Below are positions 1-11,261 of a stretch of 64,000 nucleotides of DNA, one piece after another. Every line of letters begins with the position of its first letter. Within the stretch, counting starts at the first letter, position 1. The notes beneath the pieces were generated by a model, which saw nothing but the letters and a program-made list of their open reading frames with translations, was not told the origin of the DNA and did not search any database. The stretch is from Argyresthia goedartella. Its lineage: Eukaryota; Arthropoda; Insecta; Lepidoptera; Argyresthiidae. The stretch spans positions 18,035,231-18,099,230 of the forward strand of contig OX463815.1 of the NCBI GenBank assembly GCA_949825045.1, given 5' to 3'. The translations under genes and the position numbers were made by a program.

Positions 1-179
1 TGACAATACAAACAATACTGTAGGTATGCGTGAAAACTCCAGTCGCTTAGGGCCCGGCTCCATCACCACGGCGCGTGGCGCCGCCACCGTGAACGGCGCG
101 AATAATTAAGTCCTTTTCGGAACAGCATAGGTGGCAAACACAGTGAACGTCGACGTCGCTCTGGTGTCTGCGACTACGT

Positions 180-910
180 TTGGGCTTTTTTTTTATTTCG
201 CTACAATGGAATATGGTCGTTATTTTTTTGCATATGACTTGACCTGCGGCCTCGCATTTCACTAGCGAATGGTGAGGTATTGGTGACGCATGACTCGGCT
301 CTTGCTGTCGTATCATTTTAAAGTTTTTTTGACATGGCTCGGCCTGCGGCCTCGCATCTCTGTTACATGTGGTATATTGTCGTTTACCTTGGCTCGGCCT
401 TCGGTCTAGTATTTTTCTAACAAATGGTGAGGTATTCGAGACTCCTGACCCGGCTCTTGTTGTCATACTATTCATAGATGTAGTATTATTTTTTTAGCCC
501 TTGGCTCGGCCTCGCACCTTTGTTAAATGTGATGTATTTTCGTTTGGTTTGGCTCAGCCCATGCCCTCACACTTTTATTACATATGGGCCTGATATCAGA
601 CTTGGCTCAACTTGCGGCCTCGCATTCTCTGATAGTTGGTCGGTTATTCGTGACGCCTAGTTCGGCTCTTGGTTTCATCTTTTCTCATCATACTTTTCTT
701 AATTTTAGTAAGATTTTTAGCACATGACTCGGCCTACGGCCTCGCCTCTATTAGACGTGGTGTGTATTCGTTTTGATTGGCTTTAAACTGGGGACTGAAT
801 ATCGGATATGGCTCGGCCTACACCCTCGCATTTCTCTTACAATAATTGGTTGGTTATTCGTGACGCTTGACTCGACTCTTAATTTTGTCAGTACTATTCT
901 TAAATCTAGA
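180..910. repeat. Degenerate ~210 bp tandem repeat
   Basis: Two phrases alternate through this stretch. One resembles 'ggctcggcctgcggcctcgc' (near 240, 333, 393, 500, 549, 603, 727 and 811). The other resembles 'attcgtgacgc..gactcggctctt' (near 280, 432, 643 and 856). The second phrase recurs about 152, 211 and 213 bases apart, so a unit of roughly 210 bp is likely, with one shortened copy. Copies are strongly diverged. No coding frame follows the repeat. It may be an old satellite or the internal repeats of a transposon; I do not recognise the family. Confidence 0.6.
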
Positions 911-1854
911 CAGTTTATTACAGGACTGGGTTATATATAAGAAAACATTCCCAATAGATTTTGACACTCCATCATAGTAATTTTAGTAGCTTTTGGGTAC
1001 AGAACCCCAAGAAATTACACACATTCCGTACACAAAGAGGATATAAAATAGTACGTAGTATAGAAGAGATACTTCCAGATAAAATATTTTCAATTCCATT
1101 AGATACCCAAACGTCAAATAGATTCCTGTTTATCCGCCTACGTATTGAGAACACGAAAACAATAAATTATTATAAGTAATTCATATTCATCAGCATGCAC
1201 ATCACTCACTGACGACTGAAATCACGCGCGCGGTTGATATCTAAGCCGCACCGCGCTAGACGTGTTACGGTACGGCTGCATTACTACGTCTAGGCTGAAT
1301 GATTGAATACCTGTGCTTAGGCACATGTGACCAAAAAAAAGCAAGCAAGCATGGAGGATGCAGCGTATTTGGATTTGAGGTACTCGAGCTCATTTAAACA
1401 AAACTTTTTTGTTAGGCTTCTTCGACGAAAATTTGTCACGTGTTGTTAGCACGTAATGAGGAAGTAATTTTTTGACTGTCGTTGAAATTTCTGCCTTATT
1501 GTATTAAGATAAAGTGAAATTACCAATCTTGCGAAAACTTGGGAATTAAGATATTTTATTTGTTATTGGAATGTTAATTTTCATCATTACAATGGGATCG
1601 TTGTGCGGGAAAGTCAAAAACGTGAAAACTCGGAAAAACGCGTTTTTCCAGTTATGAAATCGACACTTTGCCTCCAAAAACCCCTATATTGCAAATTTCA
1701 ACGAAAATTTTTGGCACCGTTTTTGAGAACTCAAAACATATAAATATGTATAAAGTACAAACATTCCTCGTTTAATAGTACAGGCGGCGGCGTGGCCACT
1801 GCTAACGGCCTAGAGCCGCCCGCACCTATAGTGGATGATACCAGGAATAGCGTG
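911..1854. other. Unassigned AT-rich stretch
   Basis: No convincing gene. A 72-codon + strand frame (961-1179) overlaps a 60-codon frame on the other strand, and neither resembles a family I know. A short GC-richer patch lies at 1220-1290. From 1600 to 1740 there are phrases such as 'aaaacgcgtttttccag' that look repeat-derived. Confidence 0.4.
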
Positions 1855-1945
1855 GCAAGAAATCAAGAAAAATAAAACCGGACAAGTGCGAGTAGAACGC
1901 GGGACCTGCACACGAAGGGTTCCATACCATAGTACGGAAAACAGT
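1855..1945 (+). repeat. Dispersed lepidopteran repeat, fragment
   Basis: The stretch contains 'ccggacaagtgcgagtagaacgcg' like wording followed by 'cgaagggttccatacc'. This matches the core of a repeat seen again in this window near 12745, 17460, 20920, 31230, 31640 and 60115. The BEL/Pao element inserted immediately downstream. The family is common in Lepidoptera and has been linked to non-autonomous Helitron-like elements, but I assign it from memory only. Confidence 0.6.
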
Positions 1946-1960
1946 ATAATTAACCGTAAA

Positions 1961-1965
1961 ATTAA
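1961..1965. repeat. Target-site duplication, left copy
   Basis: ATTAA directly abuts the left LTR and is repeated directly after the right LTR at 11511-11515. Left and right flanks also share the longer word ATTAACCGTA nearby, which was part of the insertion site. Confidence 0.85.
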
Positions 1966-2214
1966 TGTATGGGCCGTCAGGTCTTGTTGCCGCAGCCCGT
2001 TGCTTCGTTCGTTAGCGGTGGATAGTTGTAGTTAAATCCAGCTAGTTTAATAACTGACGTTTATTATCGAGTAAGACAAAAGTAGAACGCTGATGTGGTT
2101 CGGTTCTGTTCACTAGTAGTTGATGTAAGTAAGTGGCAGTTAGGTATAAGAGATTGCTAAATTTATACAATAATAATTGCTAAGTAAGTATTGTGCAAGG
2201 CGTTGGCCTGTACA
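1966..2214 (-). repeat. 3' LTR of the BEL/Pao element
   Basis: 249 bp, TGTA...TACA. It differs from the right LTR at about two places (gttagCggtgg versus gttagGggtgg, and ctgatGtgg versus ctgatAtgg), with no length change. Because the genes run on the minus strand, this is the 3' LTR. A short purine run on the minus strand (gggagca, 2215-2221) precedes it and may be the remains of the polypurine tract. Confidence 0.92.
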
Positions 2215-2362
2215 TGCTCCCGAGGGAAAAAAAGGAACAAAAAACGAACCACAGCAGCTACAGAACATAAAAGTTATAATGTAAGTAATGTACCTAAGTT
2301 ATTAATGTAATTAAGCTAAGTACATAAATCACACAAGTCCATAATATTGGTGACGTTAAACG
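2215..2362 (-). other. 3' untranslated part of the BEL/Pao element
   Basis: About 150 bp between the env stop and the 3' LTR. It is AT-rich and holds no frame. A purine-rich minus-strand word lies next to the LTR. Confidence 0.5.
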
Positions 2363-3151
2363 TTAAATATTGAATCTTTCGGTTCGGTGGGACTGTGCCG
2401 GCTCCTGGGGTTGCATCTGTGTGAAGATCTCCTGGAGCTCGATTCCTGGGTTCTTGTGTCCTCGTCGCTCCGTCCTCTCCGCGTGGCTGGCTCGCTGGCT
2501 GATCCTTGCCATTTGCCTTCTTCTTACGGCCCAGATCAGAACTACGATTATTGCTCCAATGAACAGCAGTGACGTAGAGGTGTAATGATATATATCGTGT
2601 GTTGTTACTGGGACCACCAATTTTTCATGCTCTTTTTGGTCAGCAATCTGTTGTTCTATCTTCTCATTTGTCATGTTGTATTCGCGTAGTTTAAGTTGCA
2701 CGTCGATTGGCTTGATTTCCATGTCGTTTGGTGCACTTAAGTTTGGCACCGGCATGTATTTCTCTTCTAACTTTACTTTACTCCCGAACGTGTTGTAAGA
2801 GTAAAGGCTAGGCCCATTTTGTTGTAGCACGCAGCCCTGCCCTAGGGCAAGGAGGCCTGTGCTGCTCATAGTTACTGTCGACGCTGCAAGTTGATTCTCG
2901 CATATCACTCAAAGTTGACACGCTCCGCAATCAGTGAACAGCCATACGTTTTGTTGATGTAGTTTGATCCATTTGTCGGTGCAAGGAACTTGTTCGACCT
3001 CGCACTGGATTCCAGTCTGTTGACTTATCATTTTTGCTGCGCATGGTATTTTATTTCCGTATGTGTTGTAGATGGGATGGTATGCATGACATAAAAGGTT
3101 ATTTTTAGATGTCATACATTGTTGGATGTCCTCTTCTTCCAGGTCGCTCAT
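2363..3151 (-). pseudogene. Env-like protein, C-terminal part
   Basis: This continues the envelope frame one phase away from the upstream piece. 3151-2912 encodes a cysteine-containing segment (CHAYHP, IPCAAK, QCEVEQVPC, TDCGACQL). An in-frame TGA at about 2909-2911 interrupts it, and the same frame goes on with VICENQL to a stop at 2363. A single membrane span (about 18 residues, LLFIGAIIVVLIWAV) followed by basic RRR and a ~55-residue cytoplasmic tail lies near the end. Both the frameshift and the stop would prevent a full-length membrane-anchored product. Family assignment follows from position after integrase and from the furin and fusion-peptide pattern upstream. Confidence 0.8.
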
Positions 3152-4571
3152 CGCTTATAAGCGGTAAGTGTAACTCGAAGAGTAGGTAGTTATCATTTTG
3201 TTCTTGCTCGGGTAGAGATAGTCGTTTTGACATTCTAGTTGATATGTGATTGAGTTGCTCGATCAGCTGAGCTGGAGTGAAGAGCTTGGTATCTAGATGG
3301 CCTCTGTAGACGTCTGTTAGGGTGTCCGCCAGCATTTCTTGATTTATTTGTAAATTCGATATTAACAGGCTTGCAGTTGTTACGGAAGAGGTGATGTCAT
3401 TCATGATGTTGGCCTTGTATACTTTATTCTCTATTTTCTTCATCGAAAGGCTTGTTTCTTGCATGAATTTTGAGATAACTTCAAATTGTTCTTTGATGAA
3501 CTTCTGGTTTTTCTTCATGACGTCGTTTTCAGCTTCCACGATTACAGTCTGATTTCGGATGAGTTCTAGCTGATATTCTTGGTTCGATTGTAGTTTTTCG
3601 ATGTCTGCCGTGTATTTTTTCGCGAATTCTTCATCTAAGACACCGCATAGGGTGTGAGCGAGACTTCCGATTCCGTTGAAATACCCTCTTCGTTTTCTTG
3701 ATAGGTGTTGAGTTCTCAGTAATTCGTTCAATCCCGATAGTTGATGAATTTCATGTCGCAATTGGTTCATCATCGGATAACAAGATGTCGGTTTTTCTGA
3801 TTGATCGCCGAGCTTGTCGATTTGATCGATGTACAGTTTGATGTTTTTTGTTGTGTTCCAATATGAAGTGAGGTCGTAATAAACCAGTAGAGTCCACTTG
3901 TCGTGTATCAGTTGTATGTTGCCGATTTCATCGAAGTAGATCGGTCGATTCCCGTCTATTGGGTTAATGCTGTTGGTTGTTGATCTTGTAGCGGCGCTAC
4001 TGATTGGTACGGTTAGCAGCGTTAACATGAGACATGCCATGAAGCTGGTGACTTTGCTTCCTCTGGTTCGAGACTCCTTCATTGTTGGGGTTGGCTTCTT
4101 TTGCTCTTCTTGGGAATCCAGCTTGACTTCTGGTTCTAAAGTGTTGCTCGGTAGTGGGGCCAGTTTGTTGATCGGTCGTTTCAGTGTACCACCCTTAGCT
4201 TTCAGAGTGACGACCCGTGTGTTGCCGTCGCTTCCCGGAAATAGGTCTATCACTTTTCCCATAGACCATTTTCCGGGTGGCAGGTTTGCTTCCTTTATTA
4301 GTACAAGATCGCCTTTTTTCAGGTTTTCTCGTTTCTGTTGCCATTTTGTTCGAAGTTGTAGTTGATGAAGGTATTCATTGGACCATCTGTTCCAAAAGTG
4401 TTGATGCATCATTTCTGTTAATCTCCATCTGTTCCTGAGATCGATATGTTTAATATCACTGTGGTCATCTTGGTACAGTGACATGATGGGACTTCCCGTA
4501 AGGAAGTATCCTGCGCGTTAAGTACTCGATGTCATCTGGGTCTTCTGAGATAGGACAAAGAGGGCGGCTGT
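3152..4571 (-). pseudogene. Integrase C-terminus fused to env-like surface protein
   Basis: After the break at 4572 the text 'LNSRPLCPISEDPDD' continues the integrase; a second shift near 4515 leads into 'AGYFLTGSP', then the C-terminal integrase domain (DUF5641-type: 'RWRLTEMMHQHFWNRW', 'GDLVLIKE.NLPPGKW'). In the same frame, without a stop, follows a hydrophobic segment ('FMACLMLTLLTVPISS', likely signal sequence) and an envelope-like ectodomain with a furin-type site RKRR directly before a glycine-rich fusion-peptide-like stretch (GYFNGIGSLAHTLCG) and a helical region. This layout is that of the baculovirus F-type fusion proteins known from env-bearing insect retroelements. The frame is lost near 3150. 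Splicing would be needed to express env separately; none was demonstrated. Confidence 0.85.
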
Positions 4572-6240
4572 TTAACAGGCTTCGATTTGGTGCAGTAGTG
4601 TCGAAAACTGCTCAAATGTCAGCTTTTGATCTCCAAGGACCCTCTTCAGGTGATGTTTTGCTGATCGTACTGCAGCTTCCAATAGTCCTCCTGCTTCTGG
4701 AGCCAGTGGTGGATTGAAGTGCCACTGTATCTCTAAGGAGTTGACTTCACTACAGAATTCTGGGGACATCAGCGTCTTGAAAGACTTGAATTCTTGTCGT
4801 AGGGCCCTTGCCGCCCCTAAAAAGTTGGAGCCATTATTTGAGTACATATGTTTTGGGGTACCCCTTTTGGCACACATTCTCTTCAAAGCCGCGAGGAATG
4901 TTGATGACGTCATATCCGACACGAGTTCTATGTGGACGGCTTTCGTGACCATGCAGATGAAGATGGCTATGTAGCATTTGCTTGTCTTCACTCCTCTGCC
5001 TTTGTTTATTTTTATCTCCACGTGCCCGGTGAAATCTACCCCTGTGTGAGTGAAGGGGCGTGACGGTGTTATTCTTACACTCGGCAGATTTCCCTTGATC
5101 TGTTCGGTCTTGTTAGATCTGTATCTGTGGCAAGTGATACAAAGCCGGAGTTGTTTTTTCACAGCTCTATTTCCTCCAACGACCCAATACCGGTGCCTTA
5201 ATTTGGCTAACATTAGGCGGGGACCGCCGTGCAAAGTTTGCTTGTGGGTCAGCTCGATGACCAGTTCAGTTAGGCGGCCGCTGTGATGTAGAACAATAGG
5301 ATGTTTCGTATCATAGTGTAGCGCTGAAGCTTGTAAACATCCTCCAACTCTCAGTATACCGTAGTCGTCTATGAAGGGTGACAGTTGCAGAAGTTGACTT
5401 TTCTTGCTCATGGATCCAGTTTTCTTTATGTTTTCCAAGTCATCTCCAAATTCTTCCGTTTGGGTGGCCTTGATGACGATGTTTCTTGCTTTTTCAAGTT
5501 CTTGCAGTTCCAGATAGTTTTCAAATGTTCGTTTCGAAGTTGTTTTTTCTTTATATCTCAGCAACCAACTGATTATTCTTGTAATATGCTCTAACGAACT
5601 GCGCGACGCAAGCAATGTTTTGATGACCGATGTAGAATTCGTCGCCTCGACATGTGTTTGTGTAGGTATTGCTGACACACACGTTTGGTGGACTTCGTTA
5701 ATTGTAGATTTCGAACTCATTTCCGTTTTTTCCTGTTTATTCCAGTCAGGTAACCATTGAGGTCAAACCCACCATAAGTTGAAGGTTTTTAGTTGTGTGG
5801 GTAGGAGACCTCTGGTTGCAGAATCAGCTGGATTTTCTCCCGATTTCACGTACCGCCATTCTGTTACGGGTGTGATTTTTTTAATTTGTGCGTTTCTGTT
5901 TCCGATGAATTTTTCCCATCTGGCTTCATTTCCCCATAGCCATGCTCGGACCACTTGGGAGTCTGTCCAACAATAAATTTGCAGTGGTACCTCAGTTAAG
6001 GAATTTTTGAAATTCTGCATTAGTTTCGCTAATAGGACGGCCCCTTCCAGTTCAAGCCTCGGTAGAGTTACTTTCTTCCTAAGTGGAGCCACTTTTGTTT
6101 TAGCAATAATTAGGGTTATGCTGCTTTTTCCAGTTTCAGGTACGGTTTTGCTGTAGATGACGCTTGAAATAGCCTTTTCGCTGGCGTCGCAAAATCCGTG
6201 TAGTTGTACGACTGCCTTTGGGTGTCTCCAATAATCCATC
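4572..6240 (-). pseudogene. RNase H and integrase region (BEL/Pao)
   Basis: From about 6240 the frame reads 'HGFCDASEKA', 'LPRLELEGA', 'WTDSQVVRAWL' and 'NPADSATRG', the Asp/Glu blocks of a BEL/Pao RNase H. At 5763-5765 an in-frame TGA stands where glycine is usual (WWV*PQWLP). Beyond it comes the integrase: a zinc-binding part (H...H...LCITCHRYR) and a core with 'GVDFTGH', 'NNGSNFLGA' and 'EAGGLLEAAVRSAK', which carry the D,D,E residues; the second Asp lies in 'SNNGSNF', where Asp is usually found before GSNF, so it may be substituted by Asn. The frame breaks again at 4572 after 'HQIEAC', where LNSRPL continues one base out of phase. Confidence 0.88.
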
Positions 6241-9145
6241 GTTGTTGTTTTATGTTTTTGATGTTCGGTAGATCGGAGCGCAATAACTCCCATTCTTTTG
6301 TTATTTCGGTAGGCAGGCATTCATTTAGTGTGAAAATTTCCGTCCATAGTTTTTGGAACATGATCTTAGCTTTGATATCCATTGGGGCCAACAATCCCAG
6401 TGGGTCGTATAGTTTGCTTATTTCGGATAGCAATATACGTTTTGTCAGTTTTCCGTTGCTTATTGCGACCTCCCAGTTGAAGATAAATACGCCATCGTTT
6501 GTCATCCAGCTGAGACCCATAGTTTTCGTTGATTCTTCTATTTTGAAGTTGAAAGTAATCTGATCAGTTTTGTATTTTTGCTGTAGATTTTGTAGAATAG
6601 CGGGCTCGTTGCTCGCCCACTTCCGTAGGGTGAATCCACCCTTTCGAAGTAGTTTGTCCAGCTGTAACTGAAGTTCCTTCGCATCATCGATTGAGTTTCG
6701 CCCAGTTATGACGTCATCCATGTAGAATTCATGACGTAGAGCTTTTTCTGCATCTGGATATGTCCTTCCTTCATCATCAGCTAGTTGTCGTAGAGCGCGC
6801 ATAGCGAGGCAAGGCGCTGCCTTCGTTCCATACGTCACAGTGCATAACTGCATTTCCTGGAGCGGCTCTGATGGTGATGATCTCCAGATGATCTTCTGTA
6901 TGGCTTGCTGATCTTCGTGCACGTAGATTTGCCGGTACATTTTTTCCACTTCCGCTGTCAGTGCGAATTTGTACTTTCTCCAGTTGATAATAAGGGCTGA
7001 GATGTCCTTTTGGAGGCTAGGACCTTTTTCCATGCAGTCGTTGAGGCTAAACTTCATATCGGTTTTCATTGACGCGTTTAATACTACTCGTAGTTTGGTT
7101 GTACTAGACTCTTCTCTAATTACACCGTGGTGAGGTAGGTATGTTTGTAGTTGCGAGTTTGTTGACCTTTTTGCCGGTTTCATGTGACCCAGTGCCTTGT
7201 ATTCATTTATGAATTCTTTGTAGCGTATTTCAAGTTGTTGTTGTTTAGCCATTCTTCTCTCTAATTGTGAAAAATGAGAGACGGCCTGAGGCTTTGATTG
7301 CCCTAGTTTTGTTGTGATGTTGTCCTTCAATGGCATCTTGACTATGTATCGGCCGTCGCACCGCCGTTCCGTTGTTTCCACAAAGTACTTTTCGCAGAAG
7401 TCTTCATGAGGGGTGCTGTCGATTGTTATTTCTTCAGTTTCCCAGAAGCGCGTGATATCGTCAAGCTCATTGAGGGTGACGAAGCAATTCAGGGTCTTCA
7501 TCTTCATGTTTCCGCACAGGATCCATCCTAGTTTGGTCTGTTGCGCTATTGGTGCGTTGTTGTATTCCTGTGTGAGGAGGCCGCCCATGATAATTTCTGA
7601 GTAGTAGTCCGCCCCTAACAGCACGTCGATAGGGCCAGATATGTGGTAAGATGGGTCAGCTAGTTTGATGTTCTCGAGATGATCGAAGTTCACATGTTTC
7701 AAATTGGTGATCGGCAAATAGTTTATCAGTTTTCTCATTATCAGCGCTTTCGCTGCAAATTCGAAGTCGGAATGAATAGATCTGCATTCCATCCTGACGG
7801 CTCCTTTGCTGTTTCCTAAGGATGCGCCAACTCCAGACACTACTGCGCTCAGTTTTCTCCTCGGAAGTCGTAGCCGTTGTGTAGCATTTTCGGTGATCAG
7901 AGTTACTTGAGAGCCTTGATCAATGAGTGCTCTCAGTTTCACGTAGTCGCCGTCAGCATTTTTCACCAGTAGTTGGGCAGTAGCCAATAACACCTCGTTG
8001 CCATCCTCATTTATGTGATTTGCTGCCCATAGTCCAGTAGGAGGTCCTGCGGTTGATGTCCATTGAGCGCGATAGTTATGATCATGTAACATTGTATGAT
8101 GATATTTGTCGCAGATCTTGCATGTTTTCTTTGACTCGCATTTTTTCGTGCCATGACTAAACAGGCAGTTCTTGCAGAGTTGCAATTTCACAACATTCAT
8201 GATTCTTGCTTCGACGGCCATGTCTTGAAATATAGGACAGTTCATCAACACATGATTATTACTGCATAGTGGGCATGTCCAAACGGACAATTGATAAGTT
8301 TTTGTCCACGGTTTCGGCTTATTCTCGTTCGATCTGTAGTTATTATATTTGTTTGAAAACTTGGCCGATCCGCTTGTTGTGGATTGTTGATGTTTTTGGA
8401 TATTCTTATCATTGGACATGGTTTCAAGCACCATGAACTTTGACTCCAAAAAGCATATGAACTCTTCTAAATCCGGAAAATCTCTTGGATTTTTCAAGTC
8501 GTGGATATAGTCGCTGTATGTTGAGGGATCCAATTTCTTCAGTAATAGTTGCACGAGGATTGGGTCCCAAGTTTGCGTATTCAGGCCTATGTTATTGAGT
8601 GCGTTCAGGCATTCGAGTGTGACGTCATGAAGCTTCTTGATGCTCTTGGCGGTTGGTTCAAGCATTTCTGTTTGATTTAGCAGAGTGTTGACGTATGATG
8701 AGAAGAGAAGTCTTTTGTTATCGTAGCGGTGACATATTATTTCCCAGGCGGAGTCGTAGTTTTCCGCACTCACCTTGAGATGCTGAATAAGCTTTTCAGC
8801 TTCGTTTTTAAACTTAGTTTTCAGGTGTTGCATCTTCTGTGCTTTGGATAGTAGCGGATTTGTATGAATAGTATCCGTAAACAGGTCCTTAAAGGATACC
8901 CATTTTGTATAATCTCCGTTAAATTCCGGCAGATCTATTTTCGGAGTTGACTTCTGGAAGTGTTGAGACGACCACATTTTTCGGTTAAGTTCTGTCTTGT
9001 ATTCTTCATAGGTAGATTCCCACTTGTTGAATTCATCCACGTATCCCGCGTTCGCACTTTGTAGTAGGTACTCGAGCTCCCAGTGTATTTTGTCAATTTC
9101 GCCCCATTTAGCTTTCAATGTGGCGAACTTATCCTCTAGTCCCAT
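6240..9145 (-). pseudogene. Gag-Pro-RT polyprotein, middle part (BEL/Pao)
   Basis: An open frame from 9145 reads to 6116, but only the part down to about 6240 is in the true frame. In order: a Gag core with the 'LPEFNGDY.KW..FKDLF' block (about residues 73-92; DUF1759-type), CCHC-like knuckles (CPLCSNNHVLMNCP, and KNCLFSHGTKKC..KKTCKIC), an aspartic protease with 'RALIDQGSQVTLI' (DUF1758-type, DQG in place of DTG/DSG), then the reverse transcriptase with 'EFYMDDVITG'. In motif A the expected TADIEKM reads TAEVEKM, so the catalytic Asp appears to be Glu. A frameshift near 6240 separates this from RNase H. The product would process the polyprotein and copy the RNA to DNA. Confidence 0.88.
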
Positions 9146-9672
9146 TTTTCGGTGCTTGAGGAGATGTTGATTTTCGAAACAGCTATTTCGAAGGCGTTTA
9201 AGTTGAAGCGTTGCTGACGCAACAGAGTTTCAGCCTTGTTGCTATCAATGTTAGTTCCCGGGGTTGCTTGCGCTCTTTCCGGCGGTTGCGTTCCCGATGT
9301 GCTCGCGATGGCGGTAGGAGTATGGGAGTGTTGCTGTTGCATCCATCCCTCCGTAGTTAGTTGTTGTTGTTGCGGTGGTTGCTGTTGTAGTTGTTGAATG
9401 TTTTGCTTCGTTTCTTCGTACAAGGCTCTGGTCTTCGTGTAGACGTCTTTCACGAAGTACTCGTTGCTTTTGTCTTCAACTTGCAAAAGTGTTTTGTGGT
9501 TGATTTCGAACTCCAGCCAGTGGGAGTCCAGAGCATTGGATCGTTTCTTCAAGTACTCTTGAGTTTTGCGAGATGCGGAGTCCTTCTTGTAGTTTTGACA
9601 GATTGTCTTGATGTTTTCGAAGGCTGCGCTCTGCTTGTTGATGAGTTCTTCAATCTCTGCGTTGCTGATCAT
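9136..9672 (-). CDS. Gag, N-terminal part (BEL/Pao)
   Basis: 178 codons beginning at an ATG at 9672. The N-terminal 90 residues are charged and helical in character. A glutamine-rich stretch (runs of QQ and PP, about residues 90-112) and a low-complexity Ser/Thr/Pro segment follow. This is the usual make-up of the N-terminal domain of BEL/Pao Gag, a structural protein that packages the RNA into particles. The frame ends at 9136, overlapping the next frame by 10 bases in the -1 direction at a run of five A (minus strand). Either a -1 ribosomal shift or a one-base change joins the two. The start is chosen as the first ATG downstream of the leader. Confidence 0.75.
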   Translation of the reverse strand: MISNAEIEELINKQSAAFENIKTICQNYKKDSASRKTQEYLKKRSNALDSHWLEFEINHKTLLQVEDKSNEYFVKDVYTKTRALYEETKQNIQQLQQQPPQQQQLTTEGWMQQQHSHTPTAIASTSGTQPPERAQATPGTNIDSNKAETLLRQQRFNLNAFEIAVSKINISSSTEKWD

Positions 9673-9937
9673 TTTGGTAGTTGACGGGTTTTCCGTAGGC
9701 TTTAGGTTCTTGAGACCCCAACGTTGTCAATGTCTTGTTTTTGTTTGTTGTTGTTGTTGTTGAAATTGTTATCTCTATTGTTGTTCTTTAGTTATAATTA
9801 TGTGTGTATGTGGTAGTCCTGTGTTCCGAAGGTTGTAGTGTTATGCTACTTACATGCTATTTTCCAGTCTGTTCAGCTGGATACTTGCTGAGCTGTACAG
9901 CTTGATATTTGGTATCACCTTTATTTTCATAGGACCC

Positions 9938-10955
9938 TGTAACGTTTTAAACCATAAGAACACAATAACAAATCATTTTCACTTCGTATTTTCACACTAT
10001 CAGCACTTCTAAATCGATAGCGAAGGGGTTTACCTTTGGTGACCTTGTATTTGGCTTTCTCCGAAACTCTGCAATCACGGGCTTCGTGCGCGCTGGTGCG
10101 CTACCCTTTTATCTATCGCTGTTATGTAATTTTGGCTATGTGAACTTGTTGATTTTTCTATTACGAGCCTGAAACCAAAATCTGACATTTACTTTGTTGT
10201 TTTTTATCTGGTTGTTATGGCAATGTCCATTCAAACTCGTTAGCGGTCTGATATGTTTGCTTCAATACTTTTACAAAAATACTTTTTCTCTCTTGGCCAC
10301 TCACAAAAATTGCTTTTAATTTAAATAATTTTTAGAACTCTCCAAAAAGGGTATAAGAGCGGAACATTTCTGAAATTCTAGAGTCTCACTTCAGCTTTCA
10401 AGCAAGAAGCATCACCTAAAGGCCTTATCCCGGGGCCGCACTGCCCCGGGATCCTGCGAGCCTCTACTAATACGCCTCCTGTCTTGGCGAGCCTCTACCC
10501 TGGCCAGCGCTTCGTGGGTCTTCACTTCACCTGCCCGTTCTCTGCTTCACCTGCCCGTCGGTGACTTCAGGCCGACACGTTGCGGGCCTCTACCCTGGCC
10601 GGCGCATCGCTACCAGGGCCACTACTTCTGTTGCCCGTCGGTGTCTCCAGGACACTGATGACCGATTGGCCGCCGACCACGCTCTCCAACTGCAACTGCT
10701 ACATCGCCCACCAGTGCCTCCACGGACCGGTTCGCCAGACGTCTGCTGCTCCTTCTGCTCCTACTCTCCGTGTCCTCCGCTTCCTTTTTTTTATCTGATA
10801 CCAGTATTTTTTATAAAACCTGTCTCACTTCATCCACCCTCATCTTCCTATCATTTTTTCTAAATAGTCACTGTATATACACCTAATAAACTGTCATTTC
10901 TAAATTTTATCCTGGTTGTTTTCTGTTAGGTTCTGGTTAGGTTCATATCGTTACA
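9938..10955 (+). mobile_element. Candidate solo LTR nested in the BEL leader
   Basis: The stretch starts TGTAACG and ends CGTTACA, an exact 7 bp inverted end. Inside on the + strand are a TATA-like box (gggtataagag, ~10349), an arthropod-type initiator region about 30-40 bases on (cacttcagc, ~10387), a GC-rich transcribed-looking part and AATAAA near 10886, about 70 bp before the end. This is the U3-R-U5 layout of an LTR. No target-site duplication is visible (accc on the left, cgac on the right), so recombination or a different boundary is possible. It contains no conserved protein; two overlapping short frames near 10561-10863 look incidental. Confidence 0.45.
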
Positions 10956-11110
10956 CGACAAGGTCCGGCTGAAAACCAGCGCTGAGCTGAGACCCGTCTG
11001 AGCTCAGCATTGCTGAGCCGGGTCCTATTAACACTATGATGATGAATAATCAATTGTCTCTACTGTATAATGTGTGTTAATAAAGTCATTTCTATTTCTA
11101 TTTCTATTTC
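10956..11110 (+). mobile_element. 3' tail of a LINE
   Basis: A GC-rich hairpin-forming part (gagctgagacccgtctgagctc and neighbours) is followed by AATAAA (in gttaataaagtc) and three and a half copies of TTTCTA. LINE 3' ends in insects often have such a structured tail ending in a short simple repeat. The body of the LINE is missing. It sits in the leader of the BEL/Pao element. Confidence 0.5.
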
Positions 11111-11238
11111 AGTTTCCACTATGGTGGACTTCCTCGTAGATTTGAGGTCAGTTAGGGCGACTTCTTGCGTACAAGCACACGATGTTTGCTTGCTAGGTAG
11201 CTTGCACCGTAGAGTTGGACGACTCGAGGTCTGATGTT

Positions 11239-11255
11239 GAAAGTTCGAAGGACCA
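11239..11255 (-). promoter_or_regulatory. Candidate primer-binding site
   Basis: On the minus strand, six bases (taaaat) after the 5' LTR, the sequence begins TGGTCCTTCGAAC. It starts with TGG, as expected for a site that pairs with the CCA end of a tRNA, and is followed by a T-arm-like GTTCGAA complement. The tRNA identity is not assigned. Confidence 0.55.
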
Positions 11256-11261
11256 ATTTTA

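Noticed and set aside
47..475. 142-codon minus-strand frame
   Set aside because: It overlaps the degenerate tandem repeat, is low in conserved character and matches no family I know.
10561..10863. 100-codon + strand frame in the BEL leader
   Set aside because: A second frame overlaps it in another phase, and the GC-rich stretch makes open frames likely. No domain is recognisable.
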